From assembly GCA_036843405.1 (NCBI GenBank), contig DAITSJ010000001.1, positions 372,001 through 436,000 on the forward strand: a DNA stretch of 64,000 bases, written 5' to 3'. Source of the stretch: DGNJ01 sp002388905 (GTDB lineage: Bacteria > Pseudomonadota > Gammaproteobacteria > Pseudomonadales > Porticoccaceae). Of this stretch, positions 16,722 through 23,994 are shown in pieces. Made by a program: the position numbers and the translations under genes. The notes beneath the pieces are model-generated. The model was given only the letters and a program-made list of their open reading frames with translations, did no database searches and was not told the origin of the DNA. Each line of letters begins with the position of its first letter. Within the stretch, counting starts at the first letter, position 1.

Positions 16722-18214
16722 TAGTGCCCTCCCAGAACTTTCTCGATTTCTTCGGGTTTATCGTGAACGCCGAACCGGTCGACAATGGTTTCGCTGGCCT
16801 CGTTGAGGCCTATCACGTCCACCTCGGCTCCTTCCCGGCGAAACTTGAGCACCACCTTGTCCAGTGCTCCCACTGCCGAGATATCCCAGAAGTGCGCCCG
16901 GGTCAAGTCTATGGTTACTTTTTCCAACGCTTCCTTGAAATCGAAATAGTCGGTGAACTTGTCCGAGGAGTTGAAAAATACCTGGCCATGGCACCGGTAG
17001 GTGCGGGCCGTGCCGGTTTCATCCAGCTCGCTTTCAACGTACATGAAGTGGCTGACCTTGTTGGCGAAGAACAGCGACGCCAGCAGTACGCCGACAAAGA
17101 CACCGAAGGCCAGATTGTGGGTCCAGACCACCACGGCCACGGTTGTGAGCATTACCACATTGGTGGACAGGGGATGGTGTCGCAGGTTGCGGATCGATTC
17201 CCAACTAAAGGTGCCGATGGATACCATGATCATCACTGCCACCAGGGCCGCCATGGGAATCAGGGAGACCCAGTCGCTGATAAACACCACCATGCCCAGG
17301 AGCACCGTTCCCGCCACCAGGGCGGAGAGCCGGCCCCGGCCGCCGGACTTCACGTTAATGACCGACTGGCCGATCATGGCGCAACCGGCCATGCCGCCCA
17401 GAAACCCGGTAACAACATTGGCTACACCCTGGCCCTTGCATTCCCGGTTCTTGTCGCTGCCGGTGTCGGTGAGGTCGTCGACAATGGTTGCGGTCATCAT
17501 GGATTCGAGCAGACCCACCACCGCCAGTGCGGCGGAGTAGGGGAAGATGATGGCCAAGGTTTCCAGGTTGAGGGGCACCTCCGGCCACAGGAAGGTGGGC
17601 AGGGAGTCGGGCAGTTCGCCCATATCGCCCACGGTGCGAATGTCGATTCCCACCGTAACCGCCACCGCGGTGAGCACCAGTATGCAGACCAGCGGCGAGG
17701 GTATCGACCTGCCGATCACCGGTATAAGCGGAAACAGGTAGATGATGCCCAGGCCCGCCGCCGTCATGGCGTACACATGCCAGGTGACATTGGTCAGTTC
17801 CGGCAGTTGCGCCATAAAAATAAGGATGGCCAGGGCATTGACGAAACCGGTCACCACGGACCGGGAGACGAAACTCATCAGGTTGCCCAGTTGCAGGTAG
17901 CCGGCGGCCACCTGAAGAATGCCGGTGAGTACCGTGGCGGCGAGCAGGTACTGGAGGCCGTGCTCCTTGACGAGAGTCACCATGAGCAACGCCATGGCGC
18001 CGGTGGCCGCGGAAATCATGCCCGGCCGGCCGCCTGTGAAGGCGATCACCACGGCCATGGAGAAAGACGCATAGAGGCCCACTTTGGGGTCGACGCCGGC
18101 GATGATGGAAAAGGCAATGGCTTCGGGGATCAGTGCCAGGGCGACAACGATTCCGGCCAGGACATCGCCGCGGATATTGCCCAGCCAGTCATTGCGGGTG
18201 GATGATAAAAGCAT
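16721..18214 (-). CDS. SulP family inorganic anion transporter with STAS domain
   Basis: A 497-residue transporter with about 10-14 membrane spans and a C-terminal STAS domain. I start it at the ATG at 18214 (MLLSSTRNDWLGNIRGDVLAGI); the open frame runs further upstream into unrelated sequence. Family motifs are DVLAGIVVALALIPEAIAFSIIAG and VDPKVGLYASF near the N-terminus, plus TDTGSDKNRECKGQGVANV in the middle. The STAS domain is near residues 390-490 (KVTIDLTRAHFWDISAVGALDKV). Substrates in the family include sulfate and bicarbonate; sequence alone does not decide between them. It is coupled to the universal stress protein gene and lies between trpE and trpG. Confidence 0.9.
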   Translation of the reverse strand: MLLSSTRNDWLGNIRGDVLAGIVVALALIPEAIAFSIIAGVDPKVGLYASFSMAVVIAFTGGRPGMISAATGAMALLMVTLVKEHGLQYLLAATVLTGILQVAAGYLQLGNLMSFVSRSVVTGFVNALAILIFMAQLPELTNVTWHVYAMTAAGLGIIYLFPLIPVIGRSIPSPLVCILVLTAVAVTVGIDIRTVGDMGELPDSLPTFLWPEVPLNLETLAIIFPYSAALAVVGLLESMMTATIVDDLTDTGSDKNRECKGQGVANVVTGFLGGMAGCAMIGQSVINVKSGGRGRLSALVAGTVLLGMVVFISDWVSLIPMAALVAVMIMVSIGTFSWESIRNLRHHPLSTNVVMLTTVAVVVWTHNLAFGVFVGVLLASLFFANKVSHFMYVESELDETGTARTYRCHGQVFFNSSDKFTDYFDFKEALEKVTIDLTRAHFWDISAVGALDKVVLKFRREGAEVDVIGLNEASETIVDRFGVHDKPEEIEKVLGGH

Positions 18215-18596
18215 AGTGTTAATGTCCACTGTTAAAAGCAGTTCTGGATTGCCCGGCCATGTGTCGGGCAGATTGTCGGGGGTTGAACCGGGGATTCGGC
18301 AATGTTTGCCGGGCGCCGGGATCACGCGGTGCAAAGACGCCTGGAGATGGTCTGTTGGACCGGGAAAAGCCGAACCGGGGATCGGCGGGGCAGGAGACAA
18401 TCCGCCATTCGAAAGCGCGGCATTCTACCGCTATGGTGGGTCCCGGGCAACCGGAAAGCCGGGCACGTGGGCCCATCCCGGCTTTTCCGTGCTAAAATCG
18501 CGCCCCTGTCCGGCAGGCGACGGGGCTTTCCGGACGGGGTTGCCGGTTTTCCGTCTCCTTCTCCCAGACAAACCAGACCGAGGGGTCAGCCAGCCG
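18215..18596. other. 382-bp divergent intergenic region between sulP and trpG
   Basis: This gap carries the leaders of sulP (minus) and trpG (plus). I see no gene in it. It holds a hairpin at 18453-18488 (GGAAAGCCGGG pairing with CCCGGCTTTTCC, one bulge) and, just after it, an extended -10-like TGCTAAAAT at 18490-18498 that could start trpG transcription. No tandem Trp codons or trp attenuator were found. Confidence 0.55.
18490..18498 (+). promoter_or_regulatory. Candidate extended -10 element for trpGDC
   Basis: TGCTAAAAT: a TG dinucleotide, one base, then TAAAAT (5 of 6 consensus), about 100 nt before the trpG start and directly after a hairpin. No convincing -35 was seen, as is usual for extended -10 promoters. 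A separate promoter is needed because trpE lies behind two minus-strand genes. Confidence 0.35.
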
Positions 18597-19178
18597 ATGC
18601 TGTTAATGATCGACAACTACGATTCGTTCACCTGGAACGTGGTCCAGTACCTGGGCGAGCTTGGAGCCGAGGTCCGGGTGTTTCGCAATGACGAAATCAC
18701 CCTGGATGAGATAGAGGCACTTGCCCCGGAGAAAATCGTCATTTCCCCCGGCCCCTGCACCCCCAATGAAGCTGGCATTTCCCTCGCCGTCGTCGAGCGT
18801 TTTGCAGGTCGGATTCCGCTGTTGGGTATCTGCCTGGGACACCAGGCCATCGGCCAGGCCTTTGGCGGCCGGGTAGTCCGGGCGCGCCAGGTGATGCACG
18901 GCAAGCTGTCGCTCATCTACCATAACAGCGGCGGTGTTTTTCGCGGGCTGCCCAACCCCTTCGAGGCGACCCGCTACCATTCCCTGGTGGTGGCCCGGGA
19001 GGGCTTGCCGGACTGTCTGGAAATCACCGCCTGGACCAGCACCGACGATGGCGATGTTGACGAAATCATGGGGCTTCGTCACCGGGAGCTGGCGGTGGAA
19101 GGCGTGCAGTTTCACCCGGAATCCATCCTCTCCCAGCACGGCTACGATCTCTTGCGCAATTTTCTGGAGACCCGATGA
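18597..19178 (+). CDS. trpG: Anthranilate synthase component II (glutamine amidotransferase)
   Basis: A 193-residue class I amidotransferase that supplies ammonia to TrpE; in many bacteria it also serves PabB. The start is the ATG at 18597 (MLLMIDNYDSFTWNVVQYLG). Catalytic Cys79 is in LLGICLGHQAIGQAFGG, and the His/Glu pair is in VQFHPESILSQHG. The motif PGPCTPNEAG marks the oxyanion loop region. It overlaps trpD by 4 nt (ATGA), beginning the trpGDC operon. Confidence 0.95.
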   Translation: MLLMIDNYDSFTWNVVQYLGELGAEVRVFRNDEITLDEIEALAPEKIVISPGPCTPNEAGISLAVVERFAGRIPLLGICLGHQAIGQAFGGRVVRARQVMHGKLSLIYHNSGGVFRGLPNPFEATRYHSLVVAREGLPDCLEITAWTSTDDGDVDEIMGLRHRELAVEGVQFHPESILSQHGYDLLRNFLETR

Positions 19179-20218
19179 TGAAAATCCAACAGGCCATTGC
19201 CCGGGTTGTCGACCGGGGGGACCTCAGCCAGGAAGAGATGATCGCTGTCATGCGCCAGATCATGACCGGCGAGGCGACCCCGGCCCAGACGGCCGGCCTC
19301 CTGGTGGCCCTGCGCATGAAGGGCGAGACCGTCGACGAGGTGGCGGGGGCGGTGATAGTGATGCGCGAACTGGCCACGGCGGTTCGGGTCGAGGGCGAGC
19401 ACCTGGTGGATATTGTCGGCACTGGTGGCGACGGCGCCAACCTGTTCAATGTCTCCACCGCCAGCACGTTTGTGGCGGCGGCGGCCGGCGCCCGGGTCGT
19501 CAAGCATGGCAATCGCTCCCAGAGCAGCAAGAGCGGCAGCGCGGACCTGCTGGAGGCGGCCGGGGTGCGCCTCGACCTGACGCCGGAGCAGGTGGCTCAT
19601 TGCGTGAACACGGTGAATGTCGGTTTTATGTTCGCGCCCCTCCACCATGCCGCCATGAAATTTGCCGGGCCGCCACGCAAGGAGCTGGCCATCCGCACCC
19701 TGTTCAACCTGCTGGGTCCTCTGACCAATCCCGCCGGTGTCCGCCGCCAGGTGATCGGCGTCTACGACGGCGGGCTCGCCCGGCCCATTGCGGAAGTGTT
19801 GAAGCGGCTGGGCAGCGAGCGAATTCTGGTGGTGTACAGCGCCGATGGTCTCGACGAGATCAGCATCGCCGGGCCGACCCGGGTGGTGGAACTGGGAGGT
19901 GGCGAGATCGTCGAATACGACGTTTCCCCGGCGGATTTCGGCATCGAGGAACAGAACCTGGATGGGCTTCAGGTGGCTGATGCCCGGGAATCACTGGACC
20001 TGATCCGTGATGCACTGGGCCGGCGGAAGGGCCCGGCCGCCGCCAAGGCGGCGGATATGATCGCCCTCAATAGCGGTGCCGCCATCTATGCCGCCGGTAT
20101 CGCCAGCAGCCTCAAGCAGGGTGTGGTGATGGCCCAGGACGTCATTGCCAGCGGCCTGGCCGGGGAAAAACTCAACGAACTGGCGGTATTCACCGACTGC
20201 CTGGGTGACGTGGAATGA
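19175..20218 (+). CDS. trpD: Anthranilate phosphoribosyltransferase
   Basis: A 347-residue enzyme that joins anthranilate to PRPP in tryptophan synthesis. The PRPP site DIVGTGGDGANLFNVSTAS, the KHGNRSQSSKSGSADLLEAAG segment and NVGFMFAPLHHAAMK are diagnostic. The later RTLFNLLGPLTNPAG motif is intact. It overlaps trpG upstream and trpC downstream by 4 nt each, a fully coupled three-gene operon. Confidence 0.96.
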   Translation: MMKIQQAIARVVDRGDLSQEEMIAVMRQIMTGEATPAQTAGLLVALRMKGETVDEVAGAVIVMRELATAVRVEGEHLVDIVGTGGDGANLFNVSTASTFVAAAAGARVVKHGNRSQSSKSGSADLLEAAGVRLDLTPEQVAHCVNTVNVGFMFAPLHHAAMKFAGPPRKELAIRTLFNLLGPLTNPAGVRRQVIGVYDGGLARPIAEVLKRLGSERILVVYSADGLDEISIAGPTRVVELGGGEIVEYDVSPADFGIEEQNLDGLQVADARESLDLIRDALGRRKGPAAAKAADMIALNSGAAIYAAGIASSLKQGVVMAQDVIASGLAGEKLNELAVFTDCLGDVE

Positions 20219-21048
20219 CGGCGCCCACCATTCTCCGGAAAATACTGGCCCGCAAGGCCGAGGAGGTCGCCGAACGCAGCGCGCGGTGCACGGTGGCAGA
20301 CTTGCGTGCAATGATCGCCGAACAGACACCGACCCGGGGCTTTGCCGAGGCCCTGGCGGCTAATATCGAGGCGCTGCGGCCGGCGGTGATCGCCGAAATC
20401 AAGAAGGCATCACCGAGCAAGGGGATCATCCGCCCGGACTTCGATCCGGCAGCCATTGCCGCCAGCTACGAGCGCGGCGGCGCGGTCTGTCTGTCCGTGC
20501 TCACCGACATGGATTTTTTCCAGGGTGCCGACCCTTATCTCCAGGCGGCGCGGCTGGCGACGACGCTGCCGGTATTGCGCAAGGATTTCACCGTGGATCC
20601 CTATCAGGTCTATGAGGCCAGGGCCATTGGTGCCGATTGCATTCTGCTTATTGCTGCGGCCCTGGAGCAGGCCCGGATGGAAGAACTGCATGACCTGGGC
20701 CGGGACCTCGGGCTCGACGTACTGGTGGAGGTTCACAATGCCGCGGAACTGGAGCGAGCCCTGGACTTGGACACCCGGTTGATCGGCATTAACAACAGGG
20801 ACCTGCATACCTTTGAAACCTCCCCGGAAACCACCTACGGCTTGTTGGCGGATATCCCCGGCGATCGCCTGGTCATCACCGAGAGCGGCATTCATACCCG
20901 CGGAGACGTGACGGCCATGATGGAGCGCGGCGTTTACGGGTTTCTGGTGGGCGAGGCGTTGATGCGGGCCAAAGACCCGGGAGCGCGTTTACGGGAACTT
21001 TTTTTCGATCGACCGGATGCGGCGGGGCTGTCTCAACGGGTTCCGTAG
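20215..21048 (+). CDS. trpC: Indole-3-glycerol phosphate synthase
   Basis: A 277-residue TIM-barrel enzyme that closes the indole ring. Visible motifs are EIKKASPSKGIIRPDFDP (catalytic Lys region), VLTDMDFFQGADPYL, LRKDFTVDPYQVYEARAIGADCILLIAAAL, GINNRDLHTFE and ESGIHTRGDV. It is the single-domain form without fused TrpF. The last 16 nt overlap the 3' end of crp on the other strand, so transcripts of the two must overlap. Confidence 0.96.
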   Translation: MTAPTILRKILARKAEEVAERSARCTVADLRAMIAEQTPTRGFAEALAANIEALRPAVIAEIKKASPSKGIIRPDFDPAAIAASYERGGAVCLSVLTDMDFFQGADPYLQAARLATTLPVLRKDFTVDPYQVYEARAIGADCILLIAAALEQARMEELHDLGRDLGLDVLVEVHNAAELERALDLDTRLIGINNRDLHTFETSPETTYGLLADIPGDRLVITESGIHTRGDVTAMMERGVYGFLVGEALMRAKDPGARLRELFFDRPDAAGLSQRVP

Positions 21049-21665
21049 ACCACCATGGTCTTGCCGCTCACCGATACCAGGCCCTGGTCTTCCAGAGTTT
21101 TCAGTACCCGGCCTACCATCTCCCGGGAGCAGCCCACGATGCGGCCGATCTCCTGGCGGGTGATCTTGATCTGCATGCCGTCCGGGTGGGTCATTGCATC
21201 CGGCTCGTTGCACAGATCGAGCAGCGTTCGCGCCACCCGGCCGGTGACGTCCAGAAAGGCAAGGTCGCCCACCTTTCGGGTAGTGTCGCGCAGGCGGTTT
21301 GCCATCTGCTTGGCCAGCGCAAAAAGGAAATCCGGATTGGTTTCCGTCAGTTCCATGAACTTGGCATAACTGATTTCCCCGACTTCACATTCCGTCTTGG
21401 CGCGGATCCAGGCGCTCCGGTCGTCGTGGCCGAAAATGCCCATCTCCCCGAAAAAATCGCCGGGGTTCAGGTAGGCCACGATCATCTCGCGGCCATCGTC
21501 GTCTTCAATGATGACGGTAACCGAGCCCTTGATGATGTAGTAGAGAATATCTCCGGTATCGCCCGCGTAAATAATGGTGCTTTTGGCGGGATAGCGGCGC
21601 CGATGGCAGTGGGTGAGGAACTCTTCCACCCGGGGGATGTGCGGTGTAATAGGTGTGAGCGCCAA
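21033..21665 (-). CDS. crp: cAMP receptor protein, global transcription regulator (CRP/Vfr)
   Basis: A 210-residue regulator, the same length as E. coli CRP. The cAMP-binding beta-barrel carries LYYIIKGSVTVIIEDDDGRE and GDFFGEMGIF followed by RSAWIRAKTECEVGEISY. The C-terminal helix-turn-helix, MQIKITRQEIGRIVGCSREMVGRVLKTLEDQ, keeps the recognition-helix residues R, E and R of E. coli CRP. The start is a TTG at 21665 with GGAG 8 nt before it; no in-frame ATG fits. Neighbours trpC and an OsmC-like gene match Pseudomonas vfr and E. coli crp-yhfA. No CRP site was recognised in the 175-bp upstream gap. Confidence 0.94.
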   Translation of the reverse strand: MALTPITPHIPRVEEFLTHCHRRRYPAKSTIIYAGDTGDILYYIIKGSVTVIIEDDDGREMIVAYLNPGDFFGEMGIFGHDDRSAWIRAKTECEVGEISYAKFMELTETNPDFLFALAKQMANRLRDTTRKVGDLAFLDVTGRVARTLLDLCNEPDAMTHPDGMQIKITRQEIGRIVGCSREMVGRVLKTLEDQGLVSVSGKTMVVYGTR

Positions 21666-21840
21666 TTTTATTCTCCAGTTTCCCTGACAGGATGGATCCT
21701 AGTATGATGCGGCGTTCTTTTTATGTCGACCGAAGTGCTGATAGTTAGCAACAGACAGGCGAAAAAATCAAGCTTGGTCAAAGGTTAACAGGGCGTTTCT
21801 CTATGCTTTCTTGATCTTTTTGGCATTGTTGGGGGAGTTT

Positions 21841-22266
21841 ATGCAGGCAACAGTGAAATGGGTGGGCGATGCGATGTTCCTGGGCGAGTCCGGCAGCGGG
21901 CATACCGTCGTCATGGACGGTCCTCCGGAACACGGCGGCAGAAATCTGGGTGTACGGCCCATGGAAATGATGTTGCTGGGTATGGGCGGCTGCTCGAGTT
22001 TCGATGTGGTGGACATCCTCAAGAAAAGCCGGCAGGCGGTGGATAAGTGCGAAACCCGTCTGGAAGCGGAACGCAGCGACGCGGTGCCCGCGGTCTTTAC
22101 CCGTATTAACCTTCATTTCATTGTCACCGGCCGAAACCTCAAGGAAAATATTGTCAAACGGGCAGTCGCCCTTTCTGCGGAAAAGTATTGCTCGGCATCC
22201 ATCATGCTGGGGCGTGCCGGAGTGGCGATCAGCCATTCCTGCGAAATACGGCAGACCGGCGACTGA
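21841..22266 (+). CDS. OsmC family protein (YhfA-like)
   Basis: A 141-residue OsmC-fold protein divergent from crp, the same arrangement as E. coli crp-yhfA. I start it at the ATG at 21841 (MQATVKWVGDAMFLGES); the longer frame adds a hydrophobic stretch with no family match. Cys51 is in LGMGGCSSFDVVDIL and Cys117 in EKYCSASIMLG, the expected cysteine pair. The exact substrate is unknown. Confidence 0.9.
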   Translation: MQATVKWVGDAMFLGESGSGHTVVMDGPPEHGGRNLGVRPMEMMLLGMGGCSSFDVVDILKKSRQAVDKCETRLEAERSDAVPAVFTRINLHFIVTGRNLKENIVKRAVALSAEKYCSASIMLGRAGVAISHSCEIRQTGD

Positions 22267-22280
22267 TGCCCTCGGCGGAT

Positions 22281-22427
22281 TTAGTGGGAAGCCTGCCCTT
22301 CGATATTGTCGGTTTCGTCGTTTTCCCGCGCCTGCCGGCGTGCCGGTGCCAGGTCGTCCCAGGCGATGGCCGAACCCAGCAGGCCGGTAATCCCCAGAAT
22401 CCAGTAAATAAGCGATGATATCAACAT
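22281..22427 (-). CDS. Small membrane protein A, LLGSAIAWDDL family (48 aa), function unknown
   Basis: A 48-residue protein starting at an ATG with a near-perfect GAGGAG ribosome binding site 6 nt upstream. Residues 2-22 are hydrophobic (LISSLIYWILGITGLLGSAIA), then WDDLAP and a polar, charged tail rich in Arg, Glu, Asp and Asn. A longer frame extends upstream but lacks the ribosome site. It is clearly paralogous to the 37-residue gene 340 bp upstream: both have M-[LV]-I-[ST]-x-L-x-Y-x-I-L followed by LLGSAIAWDDL. I do not recognise the family. The matched promoter regions and the LysR gene beside the second copy suggest common regulation. Confidence 0.75.
   Translation of the reverse strand: MLISSLIYWILGITGLLGSAIAWDDLAPARRQARENDETDNIEGQASH
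22350..22373. repeat. 24-bp direct repeat inside the two small membrane-protein genes
   Basis: Bases 22350-22373 are identical to 22801-22824 (24 of 24). Both copies encode the SAIAWDDL core of the two small proteins on the minus strand. Together with the shared upstream motif this shows that the genes arose by duplication, or that the segment is under strong selection. Confidence 0.85.
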
Positions 22428-22460
22428 AACGGTCTCCTCGGACTGATTGTTTCCCTTTAT

Positions 22461-22496
22461 TAAATAGGTGCGGAAGACCAATAATCCAAATGTATT
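22461..22496 (-). promoter_or_regulatory. Candidate promoter and operator of small gene A
   Basis: On the minus strand a -35-like TTGGAT (22484-22489) and a weaker -10-like TATTTA (22461-22466) are 17 nt apart. The -35 lies in a 16-bp motif, ATAATCCAAATGTATT on the plus strand (22481-22496), that recurs with two changes before gene B. A dyad CCAATA-N9-TATTGG (22478-22483 and 22493-22498) fits the T-N11-A form of LysR-type sites. Confidence 0.5.
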
Positions 22497-22700
22497 GGAG
22501 TGATGATTTCGATAACTGAAAGTAATATAAAGATGTCCGACGGGCGCTTTCATCGGGTGAAAAGGAAGGCGGCGAAATACGGACGTTCGATCCCGCTCAG
22601 CAGGATCAGGAAATGAATGGCCGCCGGCAAATGAATGTACCGTCGATAACCACAAGGTGTTCGGTTTCAGTGGTTGGGCGGTTTGCCTAAAAATTTGCGC

Positions 22701-22727
22701 AAAAAAAAGGGAGCCAAGGTGGCTCCC
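22701..22727 (-). terminator. Rho-independent terminator of small gene B
   Basis: Read on the minus strand: GGGAGCC, a 5-nt loop, GGCTCCC, then eight Ts (the complement of 22701-22708). It starts 38 nt after the gene B stop, so gene B is a single-gene transcription unit. This supports gene B being a real expressed gene or small RNA. Confidence 0.9.
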
Positions 22728-22764
22728 GAAGATTTTCCAGGGGGGTAGGAAAGTGGTTGGTCGG

Positions 22765-22878
22765 CTAGCCGTGACGGGCCTTGGATTTCAGGGCGCGTTT
22801 CAGGTCGTCCCAGGCGATGGCCGAGCCGAGCAGGGCGGAGACAGCGAGAATCGTATAGGTCAGTGCCGTGATTACCAT
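22765..22878 (-). CDS. Small membrane protein B, LLGSAIAWDDL family (37 aa), function unknown
   Basis: A 37-residue protein with a very strong AGGAGGAGG ribosome site just before its ATG, beginning MVITALTYTILAVSALLGSA and ending WDDLKRALKSKARHG. It is too short for most gene callers. Residues 2-22 form one membrane span, and the short tail is basic, unlike the mixed tail of protein A. A promoter-like pair and a terminator bracket it exactly. Identity with protein A over the LLGSAIAWDDL core is total. No known family is recognised. A phage-holin, leader or membrane-stress peptide role would be a guess. Confidence 0.75.
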   Translation of the reverse strand: MVITALTYTILAVSALLGSAIAWDDLKRALKSKARHG

Positions 22879-22917
22879 GAGGCCTCCTCCTTGCGTCTCA
22901 ATGAATTCGATAGTGGC

Positions 22918-22953
22918 ACTATAGCCATTACCTGTTTATAATTTAAATGTATT
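22918..22953 (-). promoter_or_regulatory. Candidate promoter and operator of small gene B
   Basis: On the minus strand TTAAAT (22941-22946) and TATAGT (22918-22923, 5 of 6 consensus) are 17 nt apart. The -35 sits inside ATAATTTAAATGTATT (22938-22953, plus strand), which matches the motif before gene A at 14 of 16 bases and at nearly the same distance from the start codon (60 versus 54 nt). The AT-rich gap is shared with the divergent lysR gene. Confidence 0.55.
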
Positions 22954-22986
22954 ATTTTTATGCGAATCATGAATTAGATTTATTCC

Positions 22987-23994
22987 ATGCCCATTGCGTC
23001 TCTTTCCCGCGTCGATCTCAATCTGCTGGTGGCCCTGCAGGTTCTTTTCGAAGAACAGAATGTCACCCGGGCCGCCGAGCGGCTTTTTATCACCCAGCCG
23101 GCCATGAGCAAGACGCTGCAAAGGCTGCGGGGTTTATTCGACGACCCCCTTTTCATTCGCAGCGGTCGCCGGCTGGTGCCCACCCCCCGCGCCCTGGAAC
23201 TGGAAGCCCGGCTGCCGGATGTGCTCGGTGAGTTATCTGAAATTATCGAGGGCGGGGAGTTTGACCCCAAGACTGATGCCGGCACCATCCATCTGGCCAC
23301 TCCGGAATTTATCGCCGTGCAACTGGCGCCCACCCTCACCTGGGAACTCAGCGGGGAGGCTCCGAATCTCTCTCTGGCGGTGTCAAGCGGTCTCGAGGAT
23401 AGCGAGGAAGAAATGGAACGGGGGCAATTGGACTTTGTCCTTGGGGTGGAGAGGAAGCTTTCCGAGGATTATGTCAGCACCCGCCTCGGGGGTTTTTCCC
23501 CGGCGGTATGGATGCGTAAGGGCCACCCGCTGGCTGATGATGAGCTGACACTGGACAGAATGCTGGAGTATCCCTTTATCCAGTACTTCCTGCTTCTCAC
23601 CGAGCGGGTATCGCCGGATGCCGAGAGCCGTTTCGACAAAACCCTGGCGGCCATGGGGCGAAAACGGCACAAGGCCCTGGTGACCGATCAGCTGATGACC
23701 GCCCTGAACGCATTAAACAACAGTGATTGCCTGATGCTGAGCACGGTGGACGATCTCAAGATGGAAACGGCTTTCTACGAGATCGTGCGCAAGCCCTACC
23801 CGCCGGAACTGGAAGCAGAGCGCTTTATTCCGGTTGTACTGACCCAGCACCGGCGCACGCTCAAATCGCCAATGCATATCTGGTTCAAGGACAAGTTGCT
23901 GGACGTGGTGGAGCGGGTGCGCAACACCCAGCGCCGTGGTCAGCTGTTCTCAGAGCCGGTAGCTGGTTTCGGTCATCACCCGGGAAACCAGTGA
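22987..23994 (+). CDS. LysR family transcriptional regulator
   Basis: A 335-residue regulator. The N-terminal winged helix-turn-helix is at residues 8-66 (VDLNLLVALQVLFEEQNVTRAAERLFITQPAMSKTLQRLR), followed by the linker helix and a periplasmic-binding-like effector domain from about residue 95. The DPLFIRSGRRLVPTPRA segment is typical of the NodD/LeuO branch. There is no clear ribosome binding site before the ATG. It is divergent from small gene B across a 108-bp AT-rich gap. LysR regulators usually control the divergent gene, so the LLGSAIAWDDL genes are candidate targets. Its last 45 nt overlap coq7 on the other strand. Confidence 0.9.
   Translation: MPIASLSRVDLNLLVALQVLFEEQNVTRAAERLFITQPAMSKTLQRLRGLFDDPLFIRSGRRLVPTPRALELEARLPDVLGELSEIIEGGEFDPKTDAGTIHLATPEFIAVQLAPTLTWELSGEAPNLSLAVSSGLEDSEEEMERGQLDFVLGVERKLSEDYVSTRLGGFSPAVWMRKGHPLADDELTLDRMLEYPFIQYFLLLTERVSPDAESRFDKTLAAMGRKRHKALVTDQLMTALNALNNSDCLMLSTVDDLKMETAFYEIVRKPYPPELEAERFIPVVLTQHRRTLKSPMHIWFKDKLLDVVERVRNTQRRGQLFSEPVAGFGHHPGNQ

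Larger units (their letters stand above)
22428..22764. other. 337-bp region between the two small genes
   Basis: It holds the promoter of gene A and, further upstream, the terminator of gene B. The middle part (about 22500-22700) shows no gene with a ribosome binding site and no repeat that I could find. Confidence 0.6.

Noticed and set aside
16724..18205. 493-codon plus-strand frame opposite the SulP gene
   Set aside because: His- and Gly-rich shadow of a clearly recognised transporter.
18453..18488. Terminator for sulP or an attenuator of trpG
   Set aside because: The stem has a bulge, the following Ts are inside the arm, and it lies on the wrong side to end sulP. Kept only as an unexplained hairpin.
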